Program-made: the position numbers and the translations under genes
In this document: positions 1 through 10,258 of the stretch, in pieces
How the letters are laid out: each line of letters opens with the position of its first letter
Position numbering within the stretch: position 1 is the first letter of the stretch
Origin: JALYOC01 sp036675345
GTDB lineage: Bacteria; Myxococcota; Myxococcia; Myxococcales; Myxococcaceae
Length of the DNA: 64,000 nt
Reading direction: 5' to 3'
Assembly (NCBI GenBank): GCA_036675345.1
Contig: JAKFFE010000041.1
Span: forward strand, 35,082-99,081
Notes under the pieces: model-generated
What the model was told of the DNA's origin: nothing
The model's database searches: none
What the model saw: the letters and a program-made list of their open reading frames with translations, nothing else

Positions 1-39
1 ATTCTTGAGCCCGCCTGAGCCCCGAAAGACGTTATCCAT
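1..39 (-). CDS. start of an unidentified gene cut by the window edge
   Basis: Only 13 codons lie in the window, reading leftwards from an ATG at position 39: MDNVFRGSGGLKN. A strong Shine-Dalgarno (AGGAGG) sits about 6 bases upstream of this ATG on the minus strand, which is the main reason for calling it. The rest lies outside the window, so no function can be given. Confidence 0.5.
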   Translation of the reverse strand, partial: MDNVFRGSGGLKN

Positions 40-146
40 GTCACTCCTCCTGCGTCGGATCGAGAGCAGGCGTCAGCTGGGACGGTGAAGTCAATGGGAG
101 GTCGCATCCGGACCCACCCGTCCGCCGACCAGGCAGGCTCCCGGGT

Positions 147-1322
147 TCAGCGTCGGTCCAGCGCCCGCGCCAACCGGGCCACCCCTTCGGTGAAGACCGC
201 CGGCGGGGGAAGCAGCGAGAGCACCAGGTGGGACGGCCCCAGGTCGAAGAAGTGGCCCGGCTGCACCACCACCCCCTCCTCCAGCAGCGACAGCGCCACC
301 TCCAGGTCCTCCCAGTGGCGCGGCAGCCGAAGCACCGCCGCCCACCCGCCTGCGGAGGGGAGCACGTCCCAGCAGGCCCCGGGGAGGCGCGCCTGCTCCA
401 GCCGGGCCCGGTTCTCTGCCAGCCGGACCCGCAGCCGCTGCTGGATGGGTTCCAACCGCTCCAGCAACGGGGCGACGGCGTGCTGGGAAGGACCGGAGAC
501 CGACAGATAGGTGTCGGCGATCACCTCCAGCCGCTGCCGGGCCTGGGCGGCCAGCGCCGGCGGGCCTCCCCACCACAGCCAGCCGACCTTCAGCTGCGGC
601 AACGCGGCGACCTTGGAGAGGCCGGACAGCGCGAAGGTCAACGCCGGCCAGGCGCCCCCGGCCAGGGATGTCACCCGGTCCGGGTCCTCCCCCACCGCAT
701 AATCGGAGAACACCTCGTCGGAGATGACCGCCACCTGGTGTCGCGCGCACAGCGCCATCAACCAGTCCAGCTCGCCGGGGCGGACGAAGTGGCCGGTGGG
801 GTGGCCCGGGTTGACCAGCAGCACCGCGCGGACCCGCAGCGCTGCGTCCTCCAGGGCGACCTGCACTCGCTGGCGGGGAAGGGACCAGCCGTCCGCCCAG
901 TCCAGGGGGAGGGACACCGCCCGGACCTCCTCCAGCCCGGCCAGATACTCCAGCAGCGGGTACCCAGGAGTGAAGCAGAGCACCGCCTCCCCCGGATCGC
1001 AGAGCAGCTTGAACAAGAAGGCGTAGCTCTCGCTGGTGCTGGCGGTCAGCAGCAGGGCCTCTGGGTCCACCCTCCGTCCCCGGCGCAGGGCGTGGGCGGC
1101 CACCGCCTCCCGCGCCGCGGTCAGCCCCAGCGGATGGGGCCGGTGGGGGGCGCGCGCGGCGGCGGCCAGGACCTCGGAGAGCTGCTCCGGTTCCCAGCCC
1201 AGGCCGCAGCGGGTGGGGTCGGTCACCGAGAGATCCAGCAGCGGGGCGCCGCTTAGCGCCTCCAGCCGCCGGGAGTAGGCGTTGGACTGCAGGTCCCACG
1301 CGGTGCGACGGGAGAAGGGCAC
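147..1322 (-). CDS. pyridoxal-phosphate aminotransferase, class I/II
   Basis: A fold-type I PLP aminotransferase of about 391 residues from the GTG at 1322. The conserved marks are present: NPGHPTG around residue 171, the DEVF..Y cofactor motif around 202-208, and the Schiff-base lysine in SGLSK at about residue 237. The substrate amino acid cannot be read from sequence. An open frame continues to an upstream start at 1403, but that would overlap the preceding gene by about 50 bases and adds residues unlike the family N-terminus, so I prefer the GTG, which begins VPFSRRTAW. It lies just downstream of the 96-residue zinc-motif gene on the same strand and may be cotranscribed with it. Confidence 0.85.
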   Translation of the reverse strand: MPFSRRTAWDLQSNAYSRRLEALSGAPLLDLSVTDPTRCGLGWEPEQLSEVLAAAARAPHRPHPLGLTAAREAVAAHALRRGRRVDPEALLLTASTSESYAFLFKLLCDPGEAVLCFTPGYPLLEYLAGLEEVRAVSLPLDWADGWSLPRQRVQVALEDAALRVRAVLLVNPGHPTGHFVRPGELDWLMALCARHQVAVISDEVFSDYAVGEDPDRVTSLAGGAWPALTFALSGLSKVAALPQLKVGWLWWGGPPALAAQARQRLEVIADTYLSVSGPSQHAVAPLLERLEPIQQRLRVRLAENRARLEQARLPGACWDVLPSAGGWAAVLRLPRHWEDLEVALSLLEEGVVVQPGHFFDLGPSHLVLSLLPPPAVFTEGVARLARALDRR

Positions 1323-1351
1323 GCGCGTGGGTCCCGCGGGTTCTTCGAAGA

Positions 1352-1642
1352 CTACGAGGACGCCAGCTGCTTGCGGCGCTCGGCCTGGTAGTGGCGCGAG
1401 CACAGGCCCTTGGCCCGGGCGGCGCTGGTGCAGCCCTCCGCGGCGCAGCGGCTCTCGCCGGAGGAGGCCGCGGTCTGGAGGTTCTTCGGCGGCCGGCCAC
1501 GCCCGCGGACCTGCGCGGGGGCCGCGATCAGGTTCCCGGTCCCACCCAGCCCGGCGTTGATTCCCCGCGCCACCCCGCGGCCCAGCGCCTCACCCAGCGC
1601 CTCCGCGAACCCGAACATCCCTGCACCGAAGACATCGCTCAT
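1352..1642 (-). CDS. small basic protein with AT-hook-like and Cys/His zinc motifs
   Basis: A 96-residue protein. The N-terminal 40 residues are Gly/Ala-rich and helical-looking (GFAEALGEALGRGVARGINA). Residues 46-53 read RGRGRPPK, which matches the core of an AT-hook DNA-binding motif. Residues 66-84 hold C-x4-C-x9-C-x2-H followed by Y, a small zinc-binding pattern also found in DNA-associated proteins. The ATG at 1642 has a good ribosome site (AGGTGA) just upstream. I do not recognise a named family. Binding of AT-rich DNA or a nucleoid role is an inference from the two motifs only. Confidence 0.65.
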   Translation of the reverse strand: MSDVFGAGMFGFAEALGEALGRGVARGINAGLGGTGNLIAAPAQVRGRGRPPKNLQTAASSGESRCAAEGCTSAARAKGLCSRHYQAERRKQLASS

Positions 1643-1786
1643 GTGTCACCTGATATGCGCTGCAAACATCGCGCAAGTTACGTGTATCGGGACAGATGGC
1701 GAAAGCCCGGGCGTTCGTCAAGGCGCGCGGGGTCGCGGTCGCACCGGAGTGCGTAAAAGTCGCGCGCGACTGGACTGCCCGCGGTC

Positions 1787-2101
1787 CTAGAGACCGGTTT
1801 GCAGCATCGACTCCACCACCCGGCGGATCAGCTCGCGGCGGATCTCCTTGCGGCAGTGTTCGACCGCCGGCTGGGGAGGCCGGGGGAGGTGGGCCGGGCG
1901 CGCGCGTGCGGCGGTCCGGACCACCATCTCCACCTTGGACTGCTCGATCTGGAAGGGGCGTCCATCCTGTCGAAGGAAGTACGCGATCCCGCGCGCGTCG
2001 AGGAGCTTGTGGAAGTAACGCCGCGCATCGCTGATCAGCGTGAGATCAATGATTTCCGCCATGCGCGCGAGGTTGTCGCGCGGATCATCCGAGGCGTCCA
2101 A
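1787..2101 (-). CDS. hypothetical protein
   Basis: A reading frame of up to 104 residues, starting at a TTG (2101) or, more simply, at the ATG at 2062 (MAEIIDLTL, 91 residues). The middle contains YFHKLLDARGIAYFLRQDG and the C-terminus is strongly basic and helical (KEIRRELIRRVVESM). It lies between bioD and the zinc-motif gene on the same strand. I do not recognise the family. Codon bias fits its neighbours, but the short length and weak start keep confidence moderate. Confidence 0.45.
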   Translation of the reverse strand: MDASDDPRDNLARMAEIIDLTLISDARRYFHKLLDARGIAYFLRQDGRPFQIEQSKVEMVVRTAARARPAHLPRPPQPAVEHCRKEIRRELIRRVVESMLQTGL

Positions 2102-2175
2102 TTCGCGGCCGGTTCTTCAGGAAAGTTGCGACGGGGGCCCGCGCGTGGATCAGTGACCGGCCCGTACCCAGGCGT

Positions 2176-2883
2176 TCACTCCCCCTCCAGCAGGGGGCGC
2201 AGCACCTCTTGGAACAGCCGCTGGCGGTGGGCGGGATCCGGCTCGAAGGGCACCGGCCCCAGCACCCGCACCCGGTGGCGGCGGGCGATCCAGTGGGCGT
2301 TGTCCTCGCGGGACGGATCCGCGGTGGGCGCGCCCTGGGACAGCACCACCGCGCGCACCGGAACCCCGCGGTGCTCCAGCGCCTCCAGCGACAGCGCGGT
2401 GTGGTTCAGCGTCCCCAGCCCGGCCCGCGCCACCAGCACCACCGGCAACCGGAGGCGGACGATCAGATCGATCACCTCCCGGCGGGCGTCGATCGGCACG
2501 TACAGCCCGCCCGCCCCCTCCGCCACCAGCGACCGCCCGGCGAAGGTCCGGAAGGCGTCCAGGGTCCGGGTGAAGGAGGGTTCGCGTCCCAGCCGGGCGG
2601 CGGCCACCCCCGGGGCCAACGGCTCGGCGAAGCGGTGGACGCAGATCCGGGCCAGTGGGTCGCGGGAGCGGGCCGCCGCCCGCATCGCCAGTGCGTCCGC
2701 CGGGGCGGAGAGCTCCTCACAGCCGCTCTCGTAGGGCTTGAAGGGCGCGGGGCGGGCCCCGGCCTCCGCCAGCAGGGAGAGCAGGGCCACGCTGACCTGG
2801 GTCTTCCCCACTCCGGTGTCGGTCCCGGTGACGAAGACCCGGAAGGGAGCCCCGCCGCGCCGTTGGCTGTGCCTGGTTGTCAC
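2176..2883 (-). CDS. bioD: dethiobiotin synthetase
   Basis: ATP-dependent dethiobiotin synthetase, the penultimate step of biotin synthesis: it closes the ureido ring of 7,8-diaminopelargonic acid with CO2 and ATP. The 235 residues (GTG start) fit the family. The P-loop GTDTGVGKT lies at residues 20-28 and is followed by the FKPYESGCE segment that lines the substrate site; VAEGAGGLYVPI is the conserved second motif. It is unlinked from bioB-bioF-bioA, which lie about 4 kb to the right on the same strand, with four other genes between. It is divergent from a small lipoprotein gene with a 62-base gap. Confidence 0.93.
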   Translation of the reverse strand: MTTRHSQRRGGAPFRVFVTGTDTGVGKTQVSVALLSLLAEAGARPAPFKPYESGCEELSAPADALAMRAAARSRDPLARICVHRFAEPLAPGVAAARLGREPSFTRTLDAFRTFAGRSLVAEGAGGLYVPIDARREVIDLIVRLRLPVVLVARAGLGTLNHTALSLEALEHRGVPVRAVVLSQGAPTADPSREDNAHWIARRHRVRVLGPVPFEPDPAHRQRLFQEVLRPLLEGE

Positions 2884-2945
2884 CGTCCTACTCCACCACT
2901 TCGCCGCCGGCGTTGCCCCCCGAAAACCCTGCTACCTTTGCGCCA

Positions 2946-3338
2946 ATGAAACGTCTGGCGTCGATCGTCGGTGCGCTTCTCCTGGGTGCCTGCGGCCAGA
3001 CTCCTGGCGCGGCGAACCTGTTGGAGAAGTGCACCTTCGGCCAGAGCCAGGACGCGATCGAGCCCGGGGACCCGTTCGTCTACGCCTTCTTCGGGGATGG
3101 AGAGTGGAGCGTCCGCACCGGCATCGCTGCGGCACAGGACCCGCTGGTCGATCCGGCGCCGAACCTCGGCGTCGAACCGCGCGTCCGGGCGGAGATCGAC
3201 GGCAACCGGTGGCTGCGGTGGGCAGGCGGTTCCCTGGGGAGCGTGGACGAGATTCCCCACGGCGAGGTGTTCCTGTCCTTCGGAACCCTGGACGGAGCGG
3301 ACAACGCCTATCCGGCGTGCGTGATCTGGAGTCAGTGA
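2946..3338 (+). CDS. small predicted lipoprotein
   Basis: A 130-residue protein starting at the ATG at 2946. MKRLASIVGALLLGAC is a textbook lipoprotein signal, with the LGAC lipobox Cys as the mature N-terminus. The mature part is Asp/Glu/Gly-rich and has two cysteines (one near residue 29, one near the C-terminus in YPACVIW). I do not recognise a family. It stands alone between the divergent bioD and the TetR gene. Confidence 0.7.
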   Translation: MKRLASIVGALLLGACGQTPGAANLLEKCTFGQSQDAIEPGDPFVYAFFGDGEWSVRTGIAAAQDPLVDPAPNLGVEPRVRAEIDGNRWLRWAGGSLGSVDEIPHGEVFLSFGTLDGADNAYPACVIWSQ

Positions 3339-3419
3339 CGCCCCTCCGCCGCGGATCGCTCCCCGAAAGTGTGCCCCGGTCCGCGCTAGACTGAGCCGGG
3401 GCTGACCGAGGGAGGCTGC

Positions 3420-4130
3420 ATGTCGAACGATCCAGGCAAGGACGCGGTGAGGGCCATTCGCGAGCGGGCGATGCAGCGCGCCGCCCGGGGAGAGCCTGCC
3501 TCGGTGGTCAGCACCCCGGGGATGCGGATGGTCAGCCGTCCCTCCCCGATGGAGGACCTGCGCGGGAGGGTGCTGGACGCGGCCACCGCGCTCTTGCTGC
3601 GCACCGGCTTCTCCAAGGTCGGGCTGGAGGACGTGGCCCTGGAGGCGGGCGTGGCCCGGTCCAAGCTGCTGGAGATCTGCTTCTCCCGCGAGGAGCTCTT
3701 CTTCCAGGTGCTGACCCGGGAGGTGGAGCGGGTGGTGGCCGATCTCCAGGGGCTGCTGCAGCCGGACGTCCCGGTGATGGAGCTGATGCGGGCCGTCTCC
3801 GAACGCTCTCAGGCGTTCATGGCCGACCATCCACTGTTGCTGCAGCTGATGCTGGGGGAGGCCGCGGACGCGATGCCGGACTGGGCGGACCGGCTCAACG
3901 AGCTGCGGCAACGGTTGCTGAGGTTCTCCCAGCAGGTGGTCCAGGTGGGGATCGATCAGGAGATCCTGCGGCAGGACGTCCCGGCCGAGCTGGTGGCCGG
4001 GCTGCTCTTCGAGGTCCACGTGGCCGGCTTCCTGCTCCACGGCCGCGAAGGACCGGAGGCCAAGGTCAGGGCGACCCAGCGCCGGGCCGCCATCCTGGAC
4101 GTGCTCTACAACGGCCTCCGGCGGCGCTGA
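3420..4130 (+). CDS. TetR/AcrR-family transcriptional regulator
   Basis: A 236-residue regulator. After a basic, unstructured N-terminus of about 45 residues comes the TetR DNA-binding domain: the first helix is in LRGRVLDAATALLLRTGFSK and the helix-turn-helix in LEDVALEAGVARSKLLEICF. The recognition helix departs from the common family pattern (LLEICFSREELFF in place of LYYYF..KE.L). The rest is an all-helical ligand-binding and dimerisation domain. A GAGGGAGG ribosome site precedes the ATG. The target is unknown. The nearest gene is the convergent LysM-calpain gene, whose stop lies 4 bases away, so it is unlikely to be its direct target. Confidence 0.85.
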   Translation: MSNDPGKDAVRAIRERAMQRAARGEPASVVSTPGMRMVSRPSPMEDLRGRVLDAATALLLRTGFSKVGLEDVALEAGVARSKLLEICFSREELFFQVLTREVERVVADLQGLLQPDVPVMELMRAVSERSQAFMADHPLLLQLMLGEAADAMPDWADRLNELRQRLLRFSQQVVQVGIDQEILRQDVPAELVAGLLFEVHVAGFLLHGREGPEAKVRATQRRAAILDVLYNGLRRR

Positions 4131-4134
4131 GGGG

Positions 4135-5592
4135 CTACGCCGCCCGGCTGACCGAGATGCTGTCGAACAGCAGGCGGAACTTGGCGGCGGGGATCAGGAA
4201 CACCCCGTCGTCCTTCCCGTCGTTGCCGAACTCGGTGTTGCCCCAGGGGTTGCGCATCTGGACGTAGGACTTGCCGTCCTTCTCCAGGGTGCCCAGCACG
4301 GTATAGGCGTGGTTGCCCACGATCCCGCTGCCGGCGGTGGCCTTGTCGTCCTTGGTGCTGGCACACACCACCTGGCCGCTGTTGAGGTGGCCCTGCACCA
4401 CCTTGGTGATGTTGGGCGGGTTGGTGGCGTCCATCCAGATCGACTCCGCCGGCTTGCCGGTCAGCTGGGCCAGCGCGTCGTGCGGCCAGCCACCGTTGCC
4501 GATCTCCTCGTAGCCGCCCTTCCACTTGGCGTAGGCCTTCTCCAGCAGCGGGGCCCAGAGCTCCTGGTCGGTGCCGCCGGTGGCATAGACCGCGCTGCCG
4601 TATTCCTGGGGGATGTCCCCGTCGATCTTCACCTTCACCGGGGTGAACTTCTCCACCCACTCCCCGTTGAGATCCTTGGGGTCCACCGGCCCGTACTCGC
4701 TCTCGTAGAAGGTGGCGGTGAAGCTGCCGTCGCCGTTGTCCTTGAGCGCGTTCTGGATCACCTCCGGGTGGGACTTGGCCAACCCGCTGATCGCCGCCAG
4801 GAAGTAGCAGTCTCCGGCCTGGCCCTGCTTCACGTCGCCGGCGCTGATCCCATCCACCACCAGCTTGCCGCCGGCCACCACCTCGTACTTGGCGTTGCCG
4901 CGGTGGTCCTTCATCACCGCCGGGTCCTTGAGCGGATCGGGGGTGGGGGCGGGGACCTTGGTGCCCACCACCACCAGCTTCTGGCCAATCTTGATCAGGT
5001 TGGCGTTGGTCAGCTCGTTGCCCTTGGCGATCGCCTGGGCGGTGGTGCCGAACCGGGTGGCGATGGCGGAGAGGTTGTCCCCGGCCTTCACCGTGTAGAA
5101 CACCCCGCCCGGCAGCCGCAGCTGCGAGCCGGCGGTCAGCGCCGCGCCGGCGGTCAGCTTGTTGGCGGCGGCCAGGTCCGCCTCCTTGATCCCGAACTGC
5201 GCGGACAGCCCCTTGAGGGTGTCCCCCTTCTCCACCGTCAGCAGCACTGTGTCGCGCAGCTTCACCGGCTGGCCGACCGAGATCTGGTTGGGGTTGGCGA
5301 TCTTGTTGTCCGCCACCACCGTCTTCAGGTCGTTGCCAAACCGGGTGGAGATCGCCCCCAGGGTGTCCCCGGACTTGACCTTGTAGACGTCGGTGGGGAC
5401 CGCGAACACCGGGGCCGGGGTCTCGGCCAGCGGCGCGACGGCGGGCCTGGCCAGCTCCAGCGACTCCTGGTTCCGGGCCACGTTCACCGCCGCGGCGGGG
5501 GCGGCCTTCTCCGGGGCGGAGGGCGAGACGGTCTGCTCGGAGGAGCGGGGCGCCAGGGGGGCGGAGCGCTTGTCACCAATGCTGATCGACAT
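4135..5592 (-). CDS. LysM-repeat protein with calpain-type cysteine protease domain
   Basis: A 485-residue protein. After about 65 low-complexity residues come three LysM repeats (about 69-113, 117-161 and 165-209), which in known families bind peptidoglycan or chitin. A calpain-like (C2) cysteine peptidase domain fills the rest. The triad is complete: Cys262 in QGQAGDCYF, His428 in GNHAYTV and Asn448 in RNPWGN. There is no signal peptide, although LysM normally acts outside the cytoplasm, so export must be non-classical or the repeats serve another purpose. It lies 36 bases downstream of the beta-helix gene, at the end of the leftward run from bioB. The substrate is unknown. Confidence 0.85.
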   Translation of the reverse strand: MSISIGDKRSAPLAPRSSEQTVSPSAPEKAAPAAAVNVARNQESLELARPAVAPLAETPAPVFAVPTDVYKVKSGDTLGAISTRFGNDLKTVVADNKIANPNQISVGQPVKLRDTVLLTVEKGDTLKGLSAQFGIKEADLAAANKLTAGAALTAGSQLRLPGGVFYTVKAGDNLSAIATRFGTTAQAIAKGNELTNANLIKIGQKLVVVGTKVPAPTPDPLKDPAVMKDHRGNAKYEVVAGGKLVVDGISAGDVKQGQAGDCYFLAAISGLAKSHPEVIQNALKDNGDGSFTATFYESEYGPVDPKDLNGEWVEKFTPVKVKIDGDIPQEYGSAVYATGGTDQELWAPLLEKAYAKWKGGYEEIGNGGWPHDALAQLTGKPAESIWMDATNPPNITKVVQGHLNSGQVVCASTKDDKATAGSGIVGNHAYTVLGTLEKDGKSYVQMRNPWGNTEFGNDGKDDGVFLIPAAKFRLLFDSISVSRAA

Positions 5593-5628
5593 GTTCGGAA
5601 TACCTTCGGCAAGAAAGGGAAAGGAAGG

Positions 5629-6546
5629 TCAAGGTAGTAGGGAGTAGGCGCCCAGATCCAGACCCCCACCCCTTTTCCGGGGCTGGCCCTCCAGGTCCAC
5701 CGCATCCGCAGCCAGTCCGCTGGGGTCTCCCCGACCTCCGGCGGCGCTGTCGGCCCGGGGGCGATAGGGGGTGGGCCCCTCGCCAAGGAAGCCCGGGTCG
5801 CCCGACAGCTGGTGAAGCACGGTGGCCGGCAACCGGAAGTCGGTGGAGAGCACGTGGGACCCCTCCACGGTGCCGGGATGTTCGGGCGAGTTGAACAGCA
5901 GTTCGCCGCCGCCGGAGAGGATGCAGTTGCGCAGGGTGAGCCGGGGGTGCCGGGTGAGGGTCCCGGACAGGTGCAGCTGGGTCCCCGCCGCGCCCTCCCC
6001 CACCACCACGTTGTCCGCCACCGTGCTGCGCTCCAGGGTCAGGGTGGCCGCCTCCCGCAGCCGCAGCGCCCCGCCCCAGAAGCCGCCGTTGCGGGCGAAC
6101 AGGCTGTCGGTGATGGTGGCCTGGACCGCGCCGTCCAGGAACACCGCCCCGCCCTGCCGGCCGCGGTTCTCCTCGAAGCGGCAGCGGGTGACTGTCAGCC
6201 GCTGGCCCTGGCTGTAGAGCCCGCCCCCACCAAATCCGGTGGCCCGGTTGGCGGTGACCACGCACTGGTCCAGCTCCACCACCCCCTTCTGGATGGAGAT
6301 CCCTCCCCCCGCCTGCGCGGAGCCGTTGCGCACGGTCAGCCCGATCAGCCGTACCGCGGGCCCGGGAGAGGCGGCGATCGCCACCACCGGTCCTTCACCG
6401 CCGCCGTCCAGGATCGCCCCCGTCGCGCCCCGCAGCACCAGGGGCCGGGTGATCACCACCGTCTCCCGGTGCACCCCGGCCGGGATCAGGAGCTCGGCTC
6501 CGGGAGCTGCGGCATCGATCTGCGCTTGAAGCGACATGGGGAACAT
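5629..6546 (-). CDS. right-handed parallel beta-helix repeat protein
   Basis: About 305 residues from the ATG at 6546, or three fewer from the ATG at 6537. The body is a series of short turns rich in G, N and hydrophobics (for example GGGLYSQGQRLTVTRCRFEENRG in overlapping pieces), the pattern of pectate-lyase-like right-handed beta-helices. The first part resembles the IDGG..GPVVAI region of polymorphic outer-membrane or choice-of-anchor proteins, and the C-terminus has the ..D.G.. Y tail common in such proteins. No signal peptide is visible. No catalytic residues can be assigned. It follows bioA on the same strand with a gap of about 32 bases. Confidence 0.75.
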   Translation of the reverse strand: MFPMSLQAQIDAAAPGAELLIPAGVHRETVVITRPLVLRGATGAILDGGGEGPVVAIAASPGPAVRLIGLTVRNGSAQAGGGISIQKGVVELDQCVVTANRATGFGGGGLYSQGQRLTVTRCRFEENRGRQGGAVFLDGAVQATITDSLFARNGGFWGGALRLREAATLTLERSTVADNVVVGEGAAGTQLHLSGTLTRHPRLTLRNCILSGGGELLFNSPEHPGTVEGSHVLSTDFRLPATVLHQLSGDPGFLGEGPTPYRPRADSAAGGRGDPSGLAADAVDLEGQPRKRGGGLDLGAYSLLP

Positions 6547-6578
6547 CTTCGGCGGCAGCGCCGGGAGGAGGCAACGCG

Positions 6579-7923
<1,345 letters not shown>

Positions 7924-7937
<14 letters not shown>

Positions 7938-9123
7938 GGCGGCGATCCAATGGCAGTCCGGAGAGCGCCTCCAGGAGCTGATCGAGGTGGGCTCCGGTGT
8001 GGGAGGCGGAGAGGGCGATCCGCAGCCGGCTGCTGCCGGCGGGGACGGTGGGCGGGCGGATCGGCTTGACCAGCAGGCCCTGCTCACGAAGCAGCCGGGC
8101 CGCCTCCACCGCGCGGTCGGCCTCTCCCAGCACCACCGGGAAGATGGGTGAGGACTCCTGGGCGTCCACCCCCAGCGCGCGCAGCCCCTGGGCCAGGTAG
8201 CGGATGTTGCGCCACAGGGTCTCGCGCAGCGCCGGCTCCTCCTCCACGATCCGCACCGCCTCCGAGGCGGCGGCGCAGATCGCCGGCGGCAAGGAGGTGG
8301 AGAACACCAGCGACCGGGCCCGGTGGAACAGCAGCTCCGCCAGCGGACCGCGGGTGGCCACGAAGGCCCCGAAGCAGCCCAGCGCCTTGCTCAGGGTGCC
8401 CATCCGCAGGTCCACCTCCGACTCCAGGCCCAGCGCCTCGCACAGCCCGGCGCCGCGGGGGCCCAGCACCCCGGTGGCGTGGGCCTCGTCCACCAGCAGC
8501 GCGGCGCCGTGGCGGCGGCAGACCTCCACCAGCGCCTCCAGCGGGGCCCGGTCTCCGTCCATGGAGAACACCGCGTCGGTGGCCACCAGCCGGCGGCGGC
8601 CGGGATGGGAGGCCAGCAGCCGATCCAGGGCCGCCGGATCCGCGTGCGGATACACCACCACCCGGGCCCGGGACAGCCGGCAGCCGTCGATGATCGAGGC
8701 GTGGTTGAGCGCATCGGAGAACACCACGTCCTCGGGCCCCAGCAGCGCGGAGAGGATCCCCAGGTTGGCCGCGTAGCCACTGTTGAAGAGCAGCACCGCC
8801 TCGGCCCGCTTGAAGCGCGCCAGCCGGGTCTCCAGCGCGCGGTGGGCGTCCGAGTCCCCCACCACCAGCCGGGAGGCGCCGGAGCCCACCCCGCACCGGG
8901 TCAGGCCCTCCATCGCCGCCTGGACCAGCCGCGGATCCGCGGCCAGCCCCAGGTAGTCGTTGGCGCTGAAGTTCACCAGCCGTTGGCCGCGGATCACCAC
9001 CTCTGCACCCTGGGGGGTGGAGAGCGGCTCCAGGAACCGGCGCAGCCCGGCGTGGGTCAGCGCCTCCAGCTCCTGCTGGGCCCAGGCGTCGGACACCCGG
9101 GGGCTGGGACCCGGCGACTTCAC
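7924..9123 (-). CDS. bioF: 8-amino-7-oxononanoate synthase
   Basis: BioF condenses pimeloyl-ACP or pimeloyl-CoA with L-alanine (PLP-dependent, alpha-oxoamine synthase family) to make 7-keto-8-aminopelargonate. It has 399 residues from the GTG at 9123. Family marks: NFSANDYLGLA, GSGASRL, DEAHATGVLGPRGAG, and the Schiff-base lysine (about residue 246) in GTLSKALG. The GTG overlaps the bioB TGA stop as GTGA, which fixes the start and points to coupled translation. It sits second in the order bioB-bioF-bioA. Confidence 0.95.
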
Positions 9124-10223
9124 CGGAGCTGCTGCTCGATCGGAGCCGCCGGGTGCACCCCGCACTCCCCGCCTCCGCAGCCGCCGGCCTGGGAGGTCGC
9201 CTCACCGTGGGCGTGGGGCTCCAGCGGCCGCAGGCCCGCCTTGCGCAGCAGCTCCATGTCCTCGCGGTACTCGGGGTTGCCGGTGGTGAGCAGCTTCTCC
9301 CCGAAGAAGATCGAGTTGGCGCCGGCCATGATGCACAGCAGCTGCGCCTCCTGGGTCATCTGCAGCCGGCCGGCGGAGAGCCGGACCATGGACATCGGCA
9401 TCAGGATCCGCGCGGTGGCGATCACCCGCACCATCTCCAGCGAGTCCACCGGCTTGTTCTCCGCCAGCGGGGTCCCCGCCACCGGGACCAGCGCGTTCAC
9501 CGGCACCGACTCCGGCTGGACCTCCTGGTTGGCCAGGGTGACCAGCATCGCGCAGCGATCGTCCAGCGACTCCCCCAGGCCGATGATCCCCCCGCAGCAC
9601 ACCGAGATCCCCGCCTTGCGCACGTTGTCCAGGGTGCGCAGCCGGTCGTCGTAGGTGCGGGTGTGGATGATCTCCCCGTAGTGCGAGTCCGAGGTGTCCA
9701 GGTTGTGGTTGTAGGCGGTCAGCCCCGCCTCCTTCAGCCGCACCGCCTGCTTCTCGCTCAGCATCCCCAGGGTGCAGCAGGCCTCCATCCCCAGCCCGCG
9801 CACCCCCTTCACCATCTCCACCACCGAGTCGAACTGCGGCCCGTCCTTCACCTCCCGCCACGCCGCCCCCATGCAGAAGCGGGTGGCGCCGGCGGCCCGG
9901 GCCTGCTGGGCGCTGGCCAGCACGTCGTGGACCGCCATCAACTTCTCCGCCTTCACCCCGGTCTGGTAGCGGGCCGCCTGCGGGCAGTAGGCGCAGTCCT
10001 CCGGGCAGCCGCCGGTCTTGATCGACAGCAGCGAGCACAGCTGCACCGCGTTCTCCGGGAAGCAGGCCCGGTGGACGGTCTGGGCCCGGTACACCAGCTC
10101 CAGCAGCGGCAGGTCGTGCAGGGCGCGGACCTCGGCCACCGTCCAGTCGTGGCGGACCGTGACCTGGGAGGGGACCGGACGGGCCCAGTGCGCATGACCG
10201 CTCAGCGAATCGACGTGGTTCAT
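9120..10223 (-). CDS. bioB: biotin synthase
   Basis: BioB, the radical-SAM enzyme that inserts sulphur into dethiobiotin, the last step of biotin synthesis. It has 367 residues from the ATG at 10223. The CxxxCxxC ligands of the SAM-binding 4Fe-4S cluster are Cys73, Cys77 and Cys80 in GGCPEDCAYC. Other family segments are CMGAAWRE, YNHNLDTS and SAGRLQM. The C-terminus carries a Cys/Gly-rich tail (AGGCGGGECG) beyond the usual barrel. It is the first gene of the leftward bioB-bioF-bioA operon. A palindrome resembling a BirA site lies 30-60 bases upstream. Confidence 0.96.
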   Translation of the reverse strand: MNHVDSLSGHAHWARPVPSQVTVRHDWTVAEVRALHDLPLLELVYRAQTVHRACFPENAVQLCSLLSIKTGGCPEDCAYCPQAARYQTGVKAEKLMAVHDVLASAQQARAAGATRFCMGAAWREVKDGPQFDSVVEMVKGVRGLGMEACCTLGMLSEKQAVRLKEAGLTAYNHNLDTSDSHYGEIIHTRTYDDRLRTLDNVRKAGISVCCGGIIGLGESLDDRCAMLVTLANQEVQPESVPVNALVPVAGTPLAENKPVDSLEMVRVIATARILMPMSMVRLSAGRLQMTQEAQLLCIMAGANSIFFGEKLLTTGNPEYREDMELLRKAGLRPLEPHAHGEATSQAGGCGGGECGVHPAAPIEQQLR

Positions 10224-10229
10224 GCGCCG

Positions 10230-10258
10230 GATAAACCCCGCCGGATAAACCCTGTCAA
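10230..10258 (-). promoter_or_regulatory. candidate sigma-70-type promoter of bioB
   Basis: On the minus strand a perfect -35 hexamer TTGACA (10253-10258) is followed after exactly 17 bases by TTTATC (10230-10235) as a poor -10. The -35 lies inside the left arm of the palindrome described next, so a bound repressor would block polymerase. If this promoter is used, transcription would begin almost at the bioB ATG (10223), giving a leaderless or near-leaderless message. Two copies of GGGTTTATCCGGC lie in tandem here (10226-10238 and 10240-10252). Confidence 0.4.

Noticed and set aside
147..1403. Longer start of the aminotransferase at 1403
   Set aside because: It would overlap the preceding gene by about 50 bases and adds residues unlike the family N-terminus.
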